This document shows positions 46,938-59,136 of a stretch of DNA of 64,000 bases, one piece after another (the stretch's first letter is position 1; the number at the start of each line of letters is the position of its first letter). The position numbers and the translations under genes were made by a program. The DNA lies in assembly GCA_037044905.1 (NCBI GenBank), contig JBAOKB010000024.1, positions 310,001 through 374,000 on the forward strand, read 5' to 3'. The stretch comes from Hortaea werneckii (Eukaryota > Ascomycota > Dothideomycetes > Mycosphaerellales > Teratosphaeriaceae). Under the pieces are notes generated by a model. The model had not been told where the DNA came from. It searched no databases and saw nothing but the letters and a program-made list of their open reading frames with translations.

Positions 46938-47427
46938 TTCCTTTGTATGAAAAGAGACGGGAGTTATGTACAAATAGGTACGATATGCAAGCGTGGTTGG
47001 CGGTGATGTATCACTTTCGAGTCTAGATCTCATGTCCCAACTCCTCCGACGACACCCAGCGAAATAAGACGAGGTAGGTACAAGACGCCTCCAAAACATA
47101 ACAAATACCCTATACTGTCTCCTCTGCGCGTTACTCAATGAAACGAGAGAAAACCGTAGTTCTACACCGACATGAGGCAATGACCAGAGTCACGTGATTA
47201 TGGGTGTTTCATCCGCTCCCATGGCAGCCGAGAAACATGCAGGCTATAAGAACGGTGAGTTGGAAACTCTAATGCAGCAGCGAGTATATGCTCAAAATAT
47301 CTTTCAAAATGGTCCCACCACAAATATCCCTCTTGAATTCCGATACGGCGTTGGAACCGGCCTGTTAGCATACACCGAGTTAATCTAGACGAGCAGGCAC
47401 TATCTCAAGCTTTCAGATTCAGCAGAA
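46938..47427. other. Intergenic, no supported gene
   Basis: 3' flank of ATP14 and upstream region of the small PAH-like gene. An open frame at 47194-47388 has no recognisable feature. Confidence 0.4.
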
Positions 47428-47877
47428 ATGGCGAACACAACCAAGTCCTCAAATTCAGCATGTACACCATGTTGCGGCATGTCTGCACTTGCTGAGCCAG
47501 TTCTCACCGAAATCACAGCAATGGGACAGATGGCAAGGCCAGGGGTTTCGACAGAACCACAGCCGAAATCAAAGGAGAAGGTCGCCATGTCCGATTGCGA
47601 CACATCTCCACAAGGCGATTCAAGATGGCAAGCTGCTCTAAGCTGGCAGCGAATCCTCAACTACGCCGGCTCCGTCAAAAAGGTCTATCACGATCAACCT
47701 ACAGTCCTCAAAACGTTCCTAGCAGGACTGGGAGAGCTCTATGAGCATTTTAGCTTAGTCGGCCTCATGTCTTTCATCAGACAGACGGACAAGCTATTCG
47801 CCAATGACGACGAGATCTTTGCGAGCCTGGGGACACGTTGCCCTCGCATCCGTGGATTCTTGCCGAGTACCATCTAG
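47428..47877 (+). CDS. Small orphan protein with one PAH-like domain
   Basis: A 149-residue frame. Residues 1-65 are polar and unstructured. Residues about 70-147 read like a paired amphipathic helix domain of Sin3: helix 1 (LSWQRILNYAGSVKKVY), then DQPTVLKTFLAGLGELY, FIRQTDKLFANDDEIFASL and a final GFLPS, which matches the family's spacing of DxP..V...FL, ..LF.....L and FLP. In Sin3, PAH domains bind short helices of transcription factors. Here there is only one domain and no Sin3 core, so it could be a free decoy or adaptor. The gene model is a single exon with no independent support, and the family call rests on pattern only. Confidence 0.5.
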   Translation: MANTTKSSNSACTPCCGMSALAEPVLTEITAMGQMARPGVSTEPQPKSKEKVAMSDCDTSPQGDSRWQAALSWQRILNYAGSVKKVYHDQPTVLKTFLAGLGELYEHFSLVGLMSFIRQTDKLFANDDEIFASLGTRCPRIRGFLPSTI

Positions 47878-48517
47878 CGCTACTGAGACGCCGTAGATAT
47901 GAAGCCATGGCTTCGAAGCAGGTAAGGGAATAGCAGTAGCAGGTTCCGGTGGCGCTTCATAGACGTGCGCTAATCCATACTTGTCTTGCTTTGAAGGAAA
48001 GAACAACCAAGCGAATCCACCTGAAAAGGAACTCTAACGTCAAGACGGGTTACAGCGATCGATTGTACTCCACTGGGCTGACAATACTGGGGCTTACTAG
48101 CGGCGAAAGGCGGGCTTTGCTTGAATTGGAGCCACTTTTAGCAACCTCATCGGCTTCCTTGCAGCGCCTGGTAGAGGATGATATGGACTAATCTTTGCGA
48201 TGCTCCTTTCGAGGTCACATCGGACCTTGCTGGTTGCAGCAAATCTCTGGATGGATGCAACAGGTTGTGATGGCATGTGGGGGCTGAGGCACAATGATTC
48301 TTTTTGGAGCTTGGAAATCAAGGGATCTCATCAATGCTCTGACTTCGGTTTGTGGCGGCACCTGTAATGGAAATATTCGTATAATCTTTTCAAACTTTAA
48401 ATCCAGGCCATACCTTAGACAGAGCACGAGGCTAGATGCAATCTTCAGGCAGAGATCCCGAAATCTTTAGGAGTGTATTGCAAAGCCCGAGACACCTGAA
48501 GTGGCTGCAAACGCCAT
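47878..48517. other. Intergenic, no supported gene
   Basis: Between convergent genes. The open frame at 47949-48191 (80 codons) has no recognisable feature. Confidence 0.4.
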
Positions 48518-49953
48518 TCAAGGCTTGAATGAAGGCTGGCTATGGACTAACCTTCCCTTCACCCAGACAGCGGCCGTGTTGCGATCATCACCGGTATAGA
48601 GCCATTTCTCCATCTTCTCTTCCCAGCTCTCCCCGCCAAAAATCTCCACCAGTCCCGCCTTCTGATCTATCTCTCCGCCTTCCTCCACACTCCCTAAACA
48701 AACCATCTGCACATCCCAATCCATCCCAACTTCGAACCCTCCTATCCGATCCTCCAACCCCACGACCTTCGCCCCTCCTCTCGTCGCAAGGTACAAAGCC
48801 TCTTCGACCGAAAGCTTGGCCTTATCGCCCTCCTCCATAGCCACATGTCTACTCACGAAGACCGCCTCGCGTGCCTCCGCTAATAAGCTAGAAGTATACC
48901 CTCCACTAACATCCGTCCCTAGCCCGACCTCCAGCCCTTCATCAAGCAACGTCCGCACTTTCGCCGTGCCGGACGTAAGCGCCGTATTGCTCGCAGGACA
49001 ATGACTGATCTTCGCTTTCCGACGTCTGATCAGCTGCCGCTCCTCAGGCGACAAATAAATCGCATGGGCGAGGATGGTGCGGTCCGTCAGCAACCCGTAC
49101 GAATCATAAACAGCCGTGTAATTCTGGCTCGAGGGGAACATCTCCCGCACGAGCACACATTCGGCTTTGTTTTCCGAGATGTGCGTTTGGCATGGTAGGC
49201 CTGTCTCCTGGACCAGCTGGCCCTGGGCGCGTAGACATTCGTCGGTGCAAGAAGGCGCGAAGCGGGGTGTAATGATGGGAGTGATGAGATCGAAGTGTGG
49301 ATCGATCGTTTGGATGTGTTCGATGCATTGCTTTGTAGCGCTTACAGCCGTCTCGACGCTTTCGTCCGGTACCATTCGGGACTCAGACGGTCCATGCATA
49401 CTCTGCCTACAAACGCCCGTTGGCCGCGCGATTGGCAGATGTCGGCTAGGAGGTTGGTAGCGGGTACGTGGACGGTAGCGTAGTAACAGGCGGTAGTCGT
49501 GCCGTGGGACAATGTCCGGGCGACCACGCGGTTGTAGATCTTAGCAGCCTTCGTGAGATCTGAGAAAGAGGACTCCAGCGGGAAGGTATAGGTGTTTAGC
49601 CAATCTAGGAGGGTCGATTTGCCAAAGACGCCAGCGTTTGGGTATTGCGAAGCGTGGATATGAGTATCTGCCTCAAGCGATAAGCGATGAGCAAACGAAC
49701 AAACACCCTGACTACATTGTGTCAACTCACCGATGAAGCCTGGAAAGAGGAAGCCATTCTCCGGCGTTTGTACAACTTTGGCGTCTTTCCATCCGTCTTC
49801 GCTAGGCGCTGGGTCTTCGTTGACGTTCTGACAAACGAATGCAATCTTGCCACTCTCATCAACACCAATCACGCCATTGGGACAGATTTCCAATTCCGTA
49901 AGGCTCCTGCAATGAATAAATGTACCAGCATAGATCGTCTTCGCCTGAGCCAT
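48518..49953 (-). CDS. GUD1: Guanine deaminase
   Basis: Converts guanine to xanthine in purine salvage and nitrogen use, with a zinc ion at the active site. Exon 1 is 49731-49953 (from MAQAKTIYAGTFIHC; an upstream ATG at 49992 is possible), the intron 49668-49730 and exon 2 49667 down to 48518, about 457 residues. The intron falls exactly inside the metal-binding motif FPGFID-THIHASQYPN. Other motifs in order: LLDWLNTYTFPLES, ITPRFAPSCT, CQTHISEN, ILAHAIYL and GLGTDVSGGYTSS. The frame breaks near 49366, between SPEWYR and DESVETAVSAT; one base of a G run appears missing. It ends 0.15 kb before the DNA in which UTP21 and its 3' flank begin on the same strand. Confidence 0.93.
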
Positions 49954-50365
49954 AATGGCGAGATTCGATGCACCAAACGCAATGGCGTTCAAAAGTCAGC
50001 AGACAAGGGAAGAAACAAATGAAAGGCTGTTGGTCTATCCACGTCTACGTTTATTTAGCATTAGAGTGTAAACGTAGTCACCAAAGCCGAGGAGGCAGAT
50101 GGTGATGTTCCGCCTGGTGTCCTGATTGGACTGGCCAGACGACACGTTACCACAATAGGAAAGCGCAAACGACGGGGGCCGGCGAGCTGCGATAACTGGT
50201 TATCTCAGGAAGGCAGATTAGCGAAGTAGCCCATTGATTCGCAACTCTGACGCTAATGTCTAATATCTTCATACATCCCAATGTAATTGTACAGAGATGC
50301 GTTCTTCGCACTCCTGATAGGCAAGTCCAAAATCGGCTTTTTTTTTAACCACCTCTCCATAAATC
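49954..50365. other. Intergenic, no supported gene
   Basis: Short gap between two minus-strand genes; holds the guanine deaminase promoter and the UTP21 3' flank, including a T9-type run near 50338. Confidence 0.4.
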
Positions 50366-53300
50366 TTACACCTTCCCCGCGCGACACCACCCCACAACTC
50401 CTCCAGCGTACCCACCTAATCTACTCACCCTCCTTCGTTCCTCTTCCATAATTACTTTCCAGTCTCCCACAGCTGCACTCAACTCCTCGACATTGAAGAT
50501 CAGATCCCCATGGACCTGCAAGAACACGCCCATCCAGGCCTGCGCCAGCTCGAAAGCCCTCCGCTGCTTCAACAGCCACGTGAGGGCGTGGATGTAGGTT
50601 TCCATCTCTCCGGCTTCGACGGAAAGTGAGCGGATCTCAATGTCTGCCGCTGCTGGATTCAAAGTCTGCAGGTGGTTGATAAAAGGGCCGTAGGCGTGTG
50701 AGTCGCCTGCACGGCGGAGGAGCATCGTGAACTGGCTCTGTTGCCCTTCCGCACCAGCCTTCATTCTCATCACCCGGCCTCTCTCCTTTCAAGCTCGGCT
50801 TGCGATCCACCTAGGCCTTCTTGGGTTGCTGGAGCGGCGGACTTGTTGCTCTGACGATCCTGCAGCGACGGGAGGAAGAAAGGTGCCTTCTCCGGTTTCT
50901 TCGGAGGCTCGATGGGTTTGTTACGCTGTTTTATCAGGTCGAGATGCAGCAGGTTTTGCCATCTGGACCTGGGAACTAGCGAGAGAGATAACAGATCGGA
51001 AGAAAGCTGATCGACATCCTCCACGTTCACGTCAAGGCTGACATCTTGTTCATCTGCATCCTCGTCCTCATCTGCTCCAAAGGTGATCAATGCCTGGCTT
51101 CCATTTTCCCCACTTGCTGTTGGTGCCTGTACACTGTCGCTAGCGACAATGCTAGCGAGCTCCTTCGCTGAAATGTGCCGTGCGGGTACGTGAGAGAAGA
51201 GCGCCTTGTTACTCCACACGTCGACACCCACGCTATCAGTTGTGGCAGTTGCCAAAATTCTCCTGTCGGCGAGAATGCAAGGCTTGTAACTTTACTCGGC
51301 AGCTTGAAAGCATCAACCAAATGGCCCGTCGGTAGGTCCCAAACAAGCACGACCGCGCCCAAGGCGGCAGCGATATGGTGAGCATTGCTACTGAAGCAGA
51401 AGTCGGATATCCCTTCTGCCTGCAGCTGAATAGGGGAGCGCGGGAAGGCCAAAGTTCACGGATGAGCTGAGCTGTGCTGATATCCACGACACGCACGCAG
51501 CCGTCGGTGCAGGCAAAGGCGGCCAACTCGGAACTCCTCTGCAAGCGCAGGCTCGTGATACCTGCGGAACCAGACCAGTCGATTTCGCGCTTCAGCATGC
51601 CAGAAGAGAAATCCCAGAACTTGACTTTCCCATCGCTTCCAGCGGAGATGACGGTCTTATTGAGGCTGTCTATCGCCAGTCCAACCACAGGTGATGCGTG
51701 CTTTCCTTGGCCACGATAGAACACTTTCTTCCCGTCGTGACTGCGCTCCTCCAGCGCGCTGCCCTTTCCAGCCGACTGAAGGTCAAGTTTCAACTGCTTC
51801 GCCTGCTGAGGAGTCAGCCGCGCTGGGAACCTTTGCCTGTGCATGCCCGACTGCAAGTTGAACATGTCAATGCCTCCCTTCTCACTTCCCACCACGGCGA
51901 AGGTTCCACAGGGACTGATGGCGACGGAAAGAACTGGGCTTTCGTCACTCGAAGGGAAAGCCCATCGGCCTGCTCGTTTGCGGCCCCAGAACCACGTCCG
52001 CGCTTTGCTGTCGCCCTCATGTGCCGTAACGACGGACTCCCATCCCGTCATGCCTGACACCTCAGCGTCGATCTTCTTGCCTTTAGCATTTGCCCAGATA
52101 GGATGCTTCCCAGGCACTGCACCAATCCCTCCATCGCGATTGAGCGAACAGGCTATTTGAGTGATCGGGGACACTTCAATTCCTCCAGTCGATCTCGACT
52201 ATCTTCAGCGCCAGATAGGAGGCCCTGCTTCTTGGCTTTGGAAGTTACGGCGCCTTGAGAGAGCTCGGTGGATTGACCATCCCGGCGAAGTGACCACCCC
52301 CAGAGCGAACGGTCGCGAGAGCCGGACATAAGCCACTTGCCTGTGTCGTCTGAGCCATCCGAGGCGGAAGGTAGGAATCCAAGGCGAGTCACTGCGGCGC
52401 CGTGTCCAGCGCGCTGGTGCAGGATTCGCGGGATAGGGCTGAAGGGGGTCTGATCGAAGATCCAGGTCTTGAGGCTGTTGTCCAGACCGCTGCTTACTAG
52501 TATAGCTTGACCAGGTAGGAACTCGGTCTTGCTGACGCCACCCGGTATGCCTGGAGATGGGTGGCCATGGGCAGCACGAAGGATGCCAGCCTTACGGCCG
52601 CCGTTGTTGAGGTCCCAGAGCGTAATGTCGCCAGAGTGCGTCGAAGCTGTAGCCATTACGCCGGCTTCTTTCCCGTCTGAGCCGGCGCCAAGGGCGTCTG
52701 TGCGGAACGAGATAGATGTAGCGGGTGCGCCAGACGGAGAGGACAGGTGAAGGACAGTCTGATCGGTCTTGATGTCCTGGATCCGGATCGGGCCCTTTTC
52801 GTACGCGATAGCAACGAGAGATAGCGCAGGCGTAGGCTCAATGGCCGTAACTGCGCCGTACGTCGTGCTAGGAGGAAGGATGGTGTAGAGATGCTTGCCA
52901 GAGGAGACGTTCCAGATCTCGGCGCTGCCATCTTCCCTGCCGACCAAAATCTTGTTCAGGAAGGTCGGCAGGGAGGTGATGCATTTCGTGAACGGAACTG
53001 GCGAGATGCCTTGAAGGGTGGTGTACAAGGCGTACGTTTCATCGTTCTTCCAGACCAGCAGACTGCTTTCGGCGACGCCAATGATCCAGCCGCCGAAGAT
53101 GCAGAAAGCCTTGATGTCCTCGTTCCATCCCCCAGGCATCTCCAACTCTGCCTCCATCTTTCCTCGCTTGAACACCCATACCCCTCTCCTTCTTCCGCCT
53201 GCCTCGCCTTCTGACCATGCGCCGAAGATTTTATCCTTCCATGCCGTGCTCGCGGTGATTGGGCCCGGCGTCTGCGGGCGGGTAATGAATACCAGATTCA

Positions 53301-53523
53301 AGCCTCGGCGGAGATCGTATGTCTGAAGCGAGCGTCCGACGGAGGTAGTGATCTGGAAGGTCGTCTTGCCGAGTGGGACGGCGGTAAAAGGAACAGCAGT
53401 AGGAGAGACCAGTCCGATGGTGCGGTAGGGGGTGAATAGGCGTGATGTGCCGGGTTTGCGTGAGGATTTGGGGACGCCATTGGTGAGCTTCTGGCGCTTC
53501 GAGCCCCGTCCGTCAACCTCCAT
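50366..53523 (-). CDS. UTP21: SSU processome WD-repeat protein Utp21 (WDR36)
   Basis: Utp21 is part of the UTP-B complex that assembles the small ribosomal subunit in the nucleolus. The start at 53523 (MEVDGRGSKRQKL) gives about 1,053 residues; 53568 is an in-frame alternative. The N-terminal region (SRLFTPYRTIGLVS, SVGRSLQTYDLRRGLNLVF) begins a tandem WD40 propeller that runs to about 51200, with typical WD blades (LVGREDGSAEIWNV, ISAGSDGKVKFWDF, TATTDSVGVDVWS). The C-terminal Utp21 domain ends with a helical segment (FELAQAWMGVFLQVHGDLIF). Frame breaks near 52174, 51450, 51255 and 50777 each fit one missing base, three of them in or next to homopolymers. Identity is secure. Confidence 0.93.
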
Positions 53524-53993
53524 GTTGTCTGGTCCTGCGCGATGGCCGAGACTCCCTTTGGCGTGCAATCGGCGTGCGCGCTGCGCTTCTGGTCGAGCTT
53601 TACTCGCAAAAAGTTAGGATTAGGCTTCCGGGGCATGCATTATCGATATCGGCCGGATGCAACGGGCCGTCGACGCCGTACCGCCATGCGATGAAGCGTC
53701 ATTGGTGGTCCGAGGGGCAGCACCTTCGACCTTGGAATATTTCGAGTTGCTACCAAGCTACAGTGCTTCCTACCTAGGTGCTCTGCATAAGGTTGATACG
53801 CCTCTACCTCGACACAAGGCACTCCCTACCTACGTATCTGTGGGCGGACAGTCAGCACTGCTTGCTGCCTTAGCGTGACCTTTGCATATTTGAAAGGGCG
53901 GTCCATTGTCTTGCAGCAGCATCTCTTACTAGCCTCACCATGTCTTCTTAGTCTGTAGGTCGGCCGACAGAGCAAGCATACTTACAAACCGCT
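53524..53993. promoter_or_regulatory. Divergent promoter, UTP21 and VIP1
   Basis: About 0.4-0.5 kb between two outward-facing genes, the whole of which must serve both. No separate gene. No named element seen. Confidence 0.4.
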
Positions 53994-56900
53994 ATGACCG
54001 ATCCCCTTGTCCGAACCACTTCCAACGAATCTGCCCGCAGCCGCTCCGCTGCTCATCATACCCTCAGCGCTGCCAGCGCTCGTGCCCCGCTCTCCCGCAA
54101 AAGCACACAGGCGAATATGGACACCTCCGCCGGAGAAGTGGAGAAAGGCAACATTTCCATGCCGCCACCCCCGAAGCCAGGACAGGAGCTGGGTGCGAAA
54201 TATCCCCAGACGTCGAGACCAACCGAAGCAGCGTCGATGGCGGTCGACGAAGATGCAGGAGCCTTAGAGCCGAGCAAGAGCAATTCCGCGGCAATGAGAA
54301 GTACATCGAGCCTCCCAGAGACCGCGACCGATACCCTGTCTGTCACCACGTCCGCACAAAATGGCCAAGCTCTGTCACCTTCGACTAGCGCGGGCACCCA
54401 TGGTGATCCTATGGCCGCCTCCGCTCCTTCCATCTCCAGCATGCCTGGCCCTGTCACCAGCCCCACCTCTCCCTCGCCCCCAAATTTGAGCCAATCGCAG
54501 CCGCGGAGTCAAGGTGGGCGGACGGTACGGGGTAGGACTCCAGGCGGAAGCCGAAGAGATACGGTAAGCAACACAAACTCCGCTTCTCCCTCAGCGGACC
54601 GCTCTACCGCTCCCAATCCCAATCGCATCGGCACTATTGGTATCTGTGCCCTCGACAGCAAGGCCCGCAGCAAACCTTCGCGTAACATTCTCAACCGTCT
54701 TGTCGGTAAAGACTCTTCCGAATTTGAGGTCATTATCTTTGGTGACAAAGTTATCCTCGACGAGTCGGTCGAAAATTGGCCGGTATGCGACTTCCTCATC
54801 TCCTTCTTCTCCGACGGATTCCCACTGGAGAAGGCCATCGCATACGCGAAGCTACGAAAACCCTTCTGCGTCAACGATCTCCCAATGCAAACCATTCTCT
54901 GGGATCGCCGCATGTGTCTGTACATCCTGGATAAGCTCGGTGTCCCTACGCCTAGGCGGGTAGAAGTCAATCGAGATGGCGGGCCGGTCATATTGACAAA
55001 CGACATTGCCAAGCGTGTTCAAGACCTCACCGGCGTGCAGCTCGAAGGCTCTGATGATGGTCGGGGTGGTGGTGCTCAGCCGCCCGCTCAGGTGCAAATG
55101 GAAGATGACAATGACACACTTGTCGTAGACGGACGACGGCTTAGCAAGCCTTTTGTGGAGAAACCAGTCAGTGGAGAAGACCACAACATCAACATCTACT
55201 ATCCCCGTTCCCAAGGCGGTGGCGGAAGGCGTCTGTTCAGGAAGGTGAACAACAAAAGCTCAGAGAAGGATGACAGTCTCGTGATTCCACGTGCCGTGAC
55301 CGAGGAGAATCAGAGCTATATCTACGAACAGTTCCTGAAAGTCGAGAACGCAGAGGACGTCAAGGCATACACTGTCGGGCCGGATTTCTGTCATGCCGAA
55401 ACTCGCAAATCACCTGTCGTCGATGGCGTGGTGAAGCGCAATCCTAACGGGAAAGAGATTAGGTACGTGACGAGCTTGAGCCCGGAAGAGAAGACCATGG
55501 CCGCAAAGATTGCATCTGGATTCGGACAGCGAGTGTGCGGTTTCGATCTGTTGCGTGTCGAAGAGAAGTCCTTCGTCATTGACGTCAATGGTTGGAGTTT
55601 TGTCAAGGATAACAATGAGTACTACGACAAGTGTGCGGCAATCCTACGAGGGATGTTCATCGCGGAGCGACACAAGTGGAATCAAAACCGATCGAGCCCT
55701 TCGGCATCTGCACCTGTCTCGGAGGATGGATCGATTGCTGATGCCGCGAACGGCGAGTCAGCAGCAGCAGCAGCAACTGGGACTGAGAAGGGATTAGGAA
55801 TCCAAAGGAAGGGTACCATGAACAAGAACGGCGACGATCCGGCTGCTAGAAAAGGCGCTTTGAAGTCCGTTTTCGGATCGCGGAGCATCACTCAGCTTCG
55901 CGATTCCGTCTCCAATGCCGCGCAGAAAGCCGGACACCACATGCCCGGGACTAGGAGCCCAAGCGGAGCGACCAGTCCTCTTACAAGCCCTCCGAGCTTT
56001 GAAAAGGATCGCCTACCTCCAGGTACCTTGTCCGTACACCGAGCATTCCGCTCAGCAAAGACGACGAAGCTCTACCGCCTCCGGCTACGGGAAGCGCGAG
56101 CATAGGCGAGAGGGTGAGCAAGCTGCGATCCGAGGAGAACCGTCGGAGCATCAGCGAAGACAACCTCGAGACTGTACAGGACCATGAGCCTTTGGCAGGT
56201 GCACAACCGGACGACACCCCGCCTACTAACCTCCCCGCGCCAGCCTCCAAGTCCCAATGGAAGCTCAAGGGTATGGTTGCTGTAATCCGGCATGCGGACC
56301 GTACGCCGAAGCAAAAGTTCAAGTTCACCTTCCACACCAAGCCCTTCGTTGATCTGCTCAAGGGTCATCGGGAGGAAGTGTTGTTGGTAGGAGAGGCGGC
56401 ATTGGACTCTGTTGCCGAGGCTGTGCGGGAGGCCATGACTGAGGGCGAAGAGGATCCGCAGAAGCTGCGCCAATTGGAGAATGCGTTGAGACGGAAGCGG
56501 GGGTTGCCTGGGACGAAGGTCCAGATCAAGCCTATGTTCAAGAAGCCCAAGGACAAGGAAGGTGGAAAGGAAGAGAAGAAGGATAGGGAAGGTAGAGAGG
56601 AGAAGAAAGAGAAGGAAGGAAAGGACAAGAGCGGTGACAGAGTTGAGGAGATTAAGGCGGCAGAAGGCGTAGAGACCGGGAAGATGGAATGGAGGGAGAA
56701 CGAGCTCTCGCGGGGCGAAAAGGAGAAGTCTCCCGCCGACAGTGACGAAAAGCAAGACGGTGCTCCACAACCTCCGAGAGAAGCAAAGAGAAGCGAGTCC
56801 ATGTCTGAAGTCACGATGTCTCGTGTCGCTGCCGCAGACAACAACCTCGTGCTTGATAAGCTGCAACTGGTGATGAAATGGGGTGGCGAGCCTACTCATT

Positions 56901-58818
56901 CTGCGCGCTACCAGGCCCAAGATTTGGGTGAGAATATGCGCAATGACCTGCTCCTGATGAATCGTGATGTCCTGTCAGACGTTTCGATCTTCACGTCTTC
57001 CGAGAGGAGAGTGACCACCTCGGCACAGATCTTCGCAGGCGCTTTCTTGGATCAAAAGGATGTTGATTCCGAAGGCATCAGGATACGAAAGGACTTATTG
57101 GATGACAGCAACGCAGCGAAGGACGAGATGGACCGGGTCAAGAAGAAGCTCAAGGGCCTATTGCGCAAGGGCGAGAAGGCGCCGGAGCAGTTCGCCTGGC
57201 CTAGAGACGGCACGCCTGAGCCGTACTTGGTCGTCCGGAATGTGGTCGAGCTGATGAAGTTCCATCGCCGGGTTATGCGACACAACTATGCCAAGCTGCA
57301 GTCCTCGGATGCGCTCAAGAGTCTGGAGAAGTTGAAGCACCCTTCAGAGATCAACACGCCCAACCGCGACTCCTGGAGCGGAGAATGCGACGCCGAACCA
57401 AACGAGCGTCAATGCTGTCCAGGCACGGTGGTGTACCGGCGAGGATGCCGACCTGTTCAAGGAGCGCTGGGAGAAGCTTTTTAACGAGTTCACCGACGCG
57501 GAGAAAGTAGACCCAAGCAAGATTTCAGAGCTCTACGATACGATGAAGTTCGATGCGCTGCACAACCGGCAGTTCCTGGAATGGGTCTTCACCCCTAGTC
57601 GGACGATCTTAGATGAGTTGGAGGAGGAGGAGAGGTTGAGGAAGCTGGAAGAGGACGAGGTGGGAGGTGTGGTTGGCAAAGAAGAGGGCAGTAGTGAAGG
57701 AGCACCGTTGACAAGGACAGAGAGTCAGACGGCAAGAGATGAGTTCCGACAGACCCATGAGGGTATCCAGCCTGTGAGGGAGGATAAGGGAGAGGATGCG
57801 CATGGTCAAGCGAGCGAGAACGATGGGGCGATGCGAAGGCTCCGACAAGGACGGGGACGGGAGCTAGTGATGGATCTGTTGTCTGGTCATCTCAGGAAGA
57901 CAAGAGCAAAGGCGCAGTGGGAGAGTCAAAGAAGGTTGAGAAGAAGGATGCGACGCCACCCAGGGCGCCAACAATAAGCGAGCGCCTGGGTTTCAGAAGG
58001 CGCAGCCAGGACTTCATGTCGGTGGCAAAGAACGCAATGGCGGCTGCAAGTGTCGAAGCAGCCAAGGAGAGTTATTTCAGCTTGTATCGAGGTGACGCGA
58101 ATGCGCCGGAAAGCAAAGCTAAGGTGGATGTGCGGCTGGAGAAGCTCAACGAGCTGTACAGCCTGAGCAAGATCCTCTTCGACTTCATCGGTCCACAGGA
58201 GTACGGCATTACTGATTCGGAGAAGCTTGAGATCGGTCTCCTCACCAGCTTGCCCCTCCTCAAAGAGATCGTCAAGGATCTAGAGGAGGTGCAAGCCAGC
58301 GACGATGCCAAGAGTTTCATCTACTTCACCAAGGAGTCGCACATTTACACCCTCCTCAACTGTATCCTCGAAGGCGGTATTCAGACCAAGATCGCTCGCA
58401 ACGCGATCCCAGAGCTGGACTACCTCTCCCAGATCTGCTTCGAGCTCTACGAATCCTGAACGCCGACGCCGCCGCAGACCCGAACGTCACGGACCCGCAC
58501 GACATGTACAACTACAGCATCCGCATCACCATCTCCCCCGGCTGCCACACGTTCGACCCCTTGGACGTGCAGCTCGACAGCAAGCACTGCATCGGCTGCG
58601 CGCCGCGTCGGAGTCTGACCCCGCATGCGGACTGGAAGGAAGTGATTGAGACGCTGCGGGCGAAGTTCCATACGGTGAAACTGCCCAAGAGCTTTACGGC
58701 GGTCAACCTGAGCGAGAAGGTGCCGCAGGAGTTTGTCAGGGAGGCGGAGAGCGAGGAGGTGCTGGACAAATTAAACCGGATGGGAGTGGGATTGCGCCTG
58801 TGCATTGAGGTGGACTGA
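53994..58818 (+). CDS. VIP1: Inositol hexakisphosphate/diphosphoinositol kinase-phosphatase (Vip1/Asp1)
   Basis: A bifunctional enzyme that makes and removes 1-position inositol pyrophosphates, which signal phosphate status, morphology and cell-cycle state. About 1,608 residues. A Ser/Pro-rich N-terminus of about 200 residues precedes the ATP-grasp kinase (about 208-550: GTIGICALDSKARSKPSRNI, RKPFCVNDLPMQ, YIYEQFLKVENAEDVKAYTV, FVIDVNGWSFVKDN). A linker leads to the histidine acid phosphatase domain with its motif VIRHADRTPKQKFKF at about residue 763. A Lys/Glu-rich insertion lies early in the phosphatase domain (about 56530-56800). Frame breaks lie between 55990 and 56045 (-1), near 57360 (+1 or -2), between 57830 and 57900 (net -1) and near 58456 (-1). 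The C-terminus (PGCHTFDPLDV, RMGVGLRLCIEVD) is complete. Confidence 0.92.
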
Positions 58819-59136
58819 ATGGTTTCAACGCTGTACACCGCGGTAGAGTTGGGAATGACAGTACTATCGTGCTATGATAGGTAGACTTATAGATGCAGGA
58901 CGGTTTCCTGTGAGGTAGATGGGGACTAGTCGCTCCTTGCAATGAGAATATGTGCAATGCTTGACTTTTTGGTCTCGAACTTGTATTCTCTTTTCAATGG
59001 CTTCGGTTGTCATTACAGTGTTGATTACAAACCCCTTTGTCAAAGACATGTTGCTCCCAACTCATGCCTTTTTGCCTTTTTTTGTCATGATATCTCAAAG
59101 GCAGCAGTCGTCCTGTTCTCGTAGCTGCGCATTTCC
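58819..59136. other. Intergenic between convergent genes
   Basis: Shared 3' flank of VIP1 and AAR2. Nothing else seen. Confidence 0.4.
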
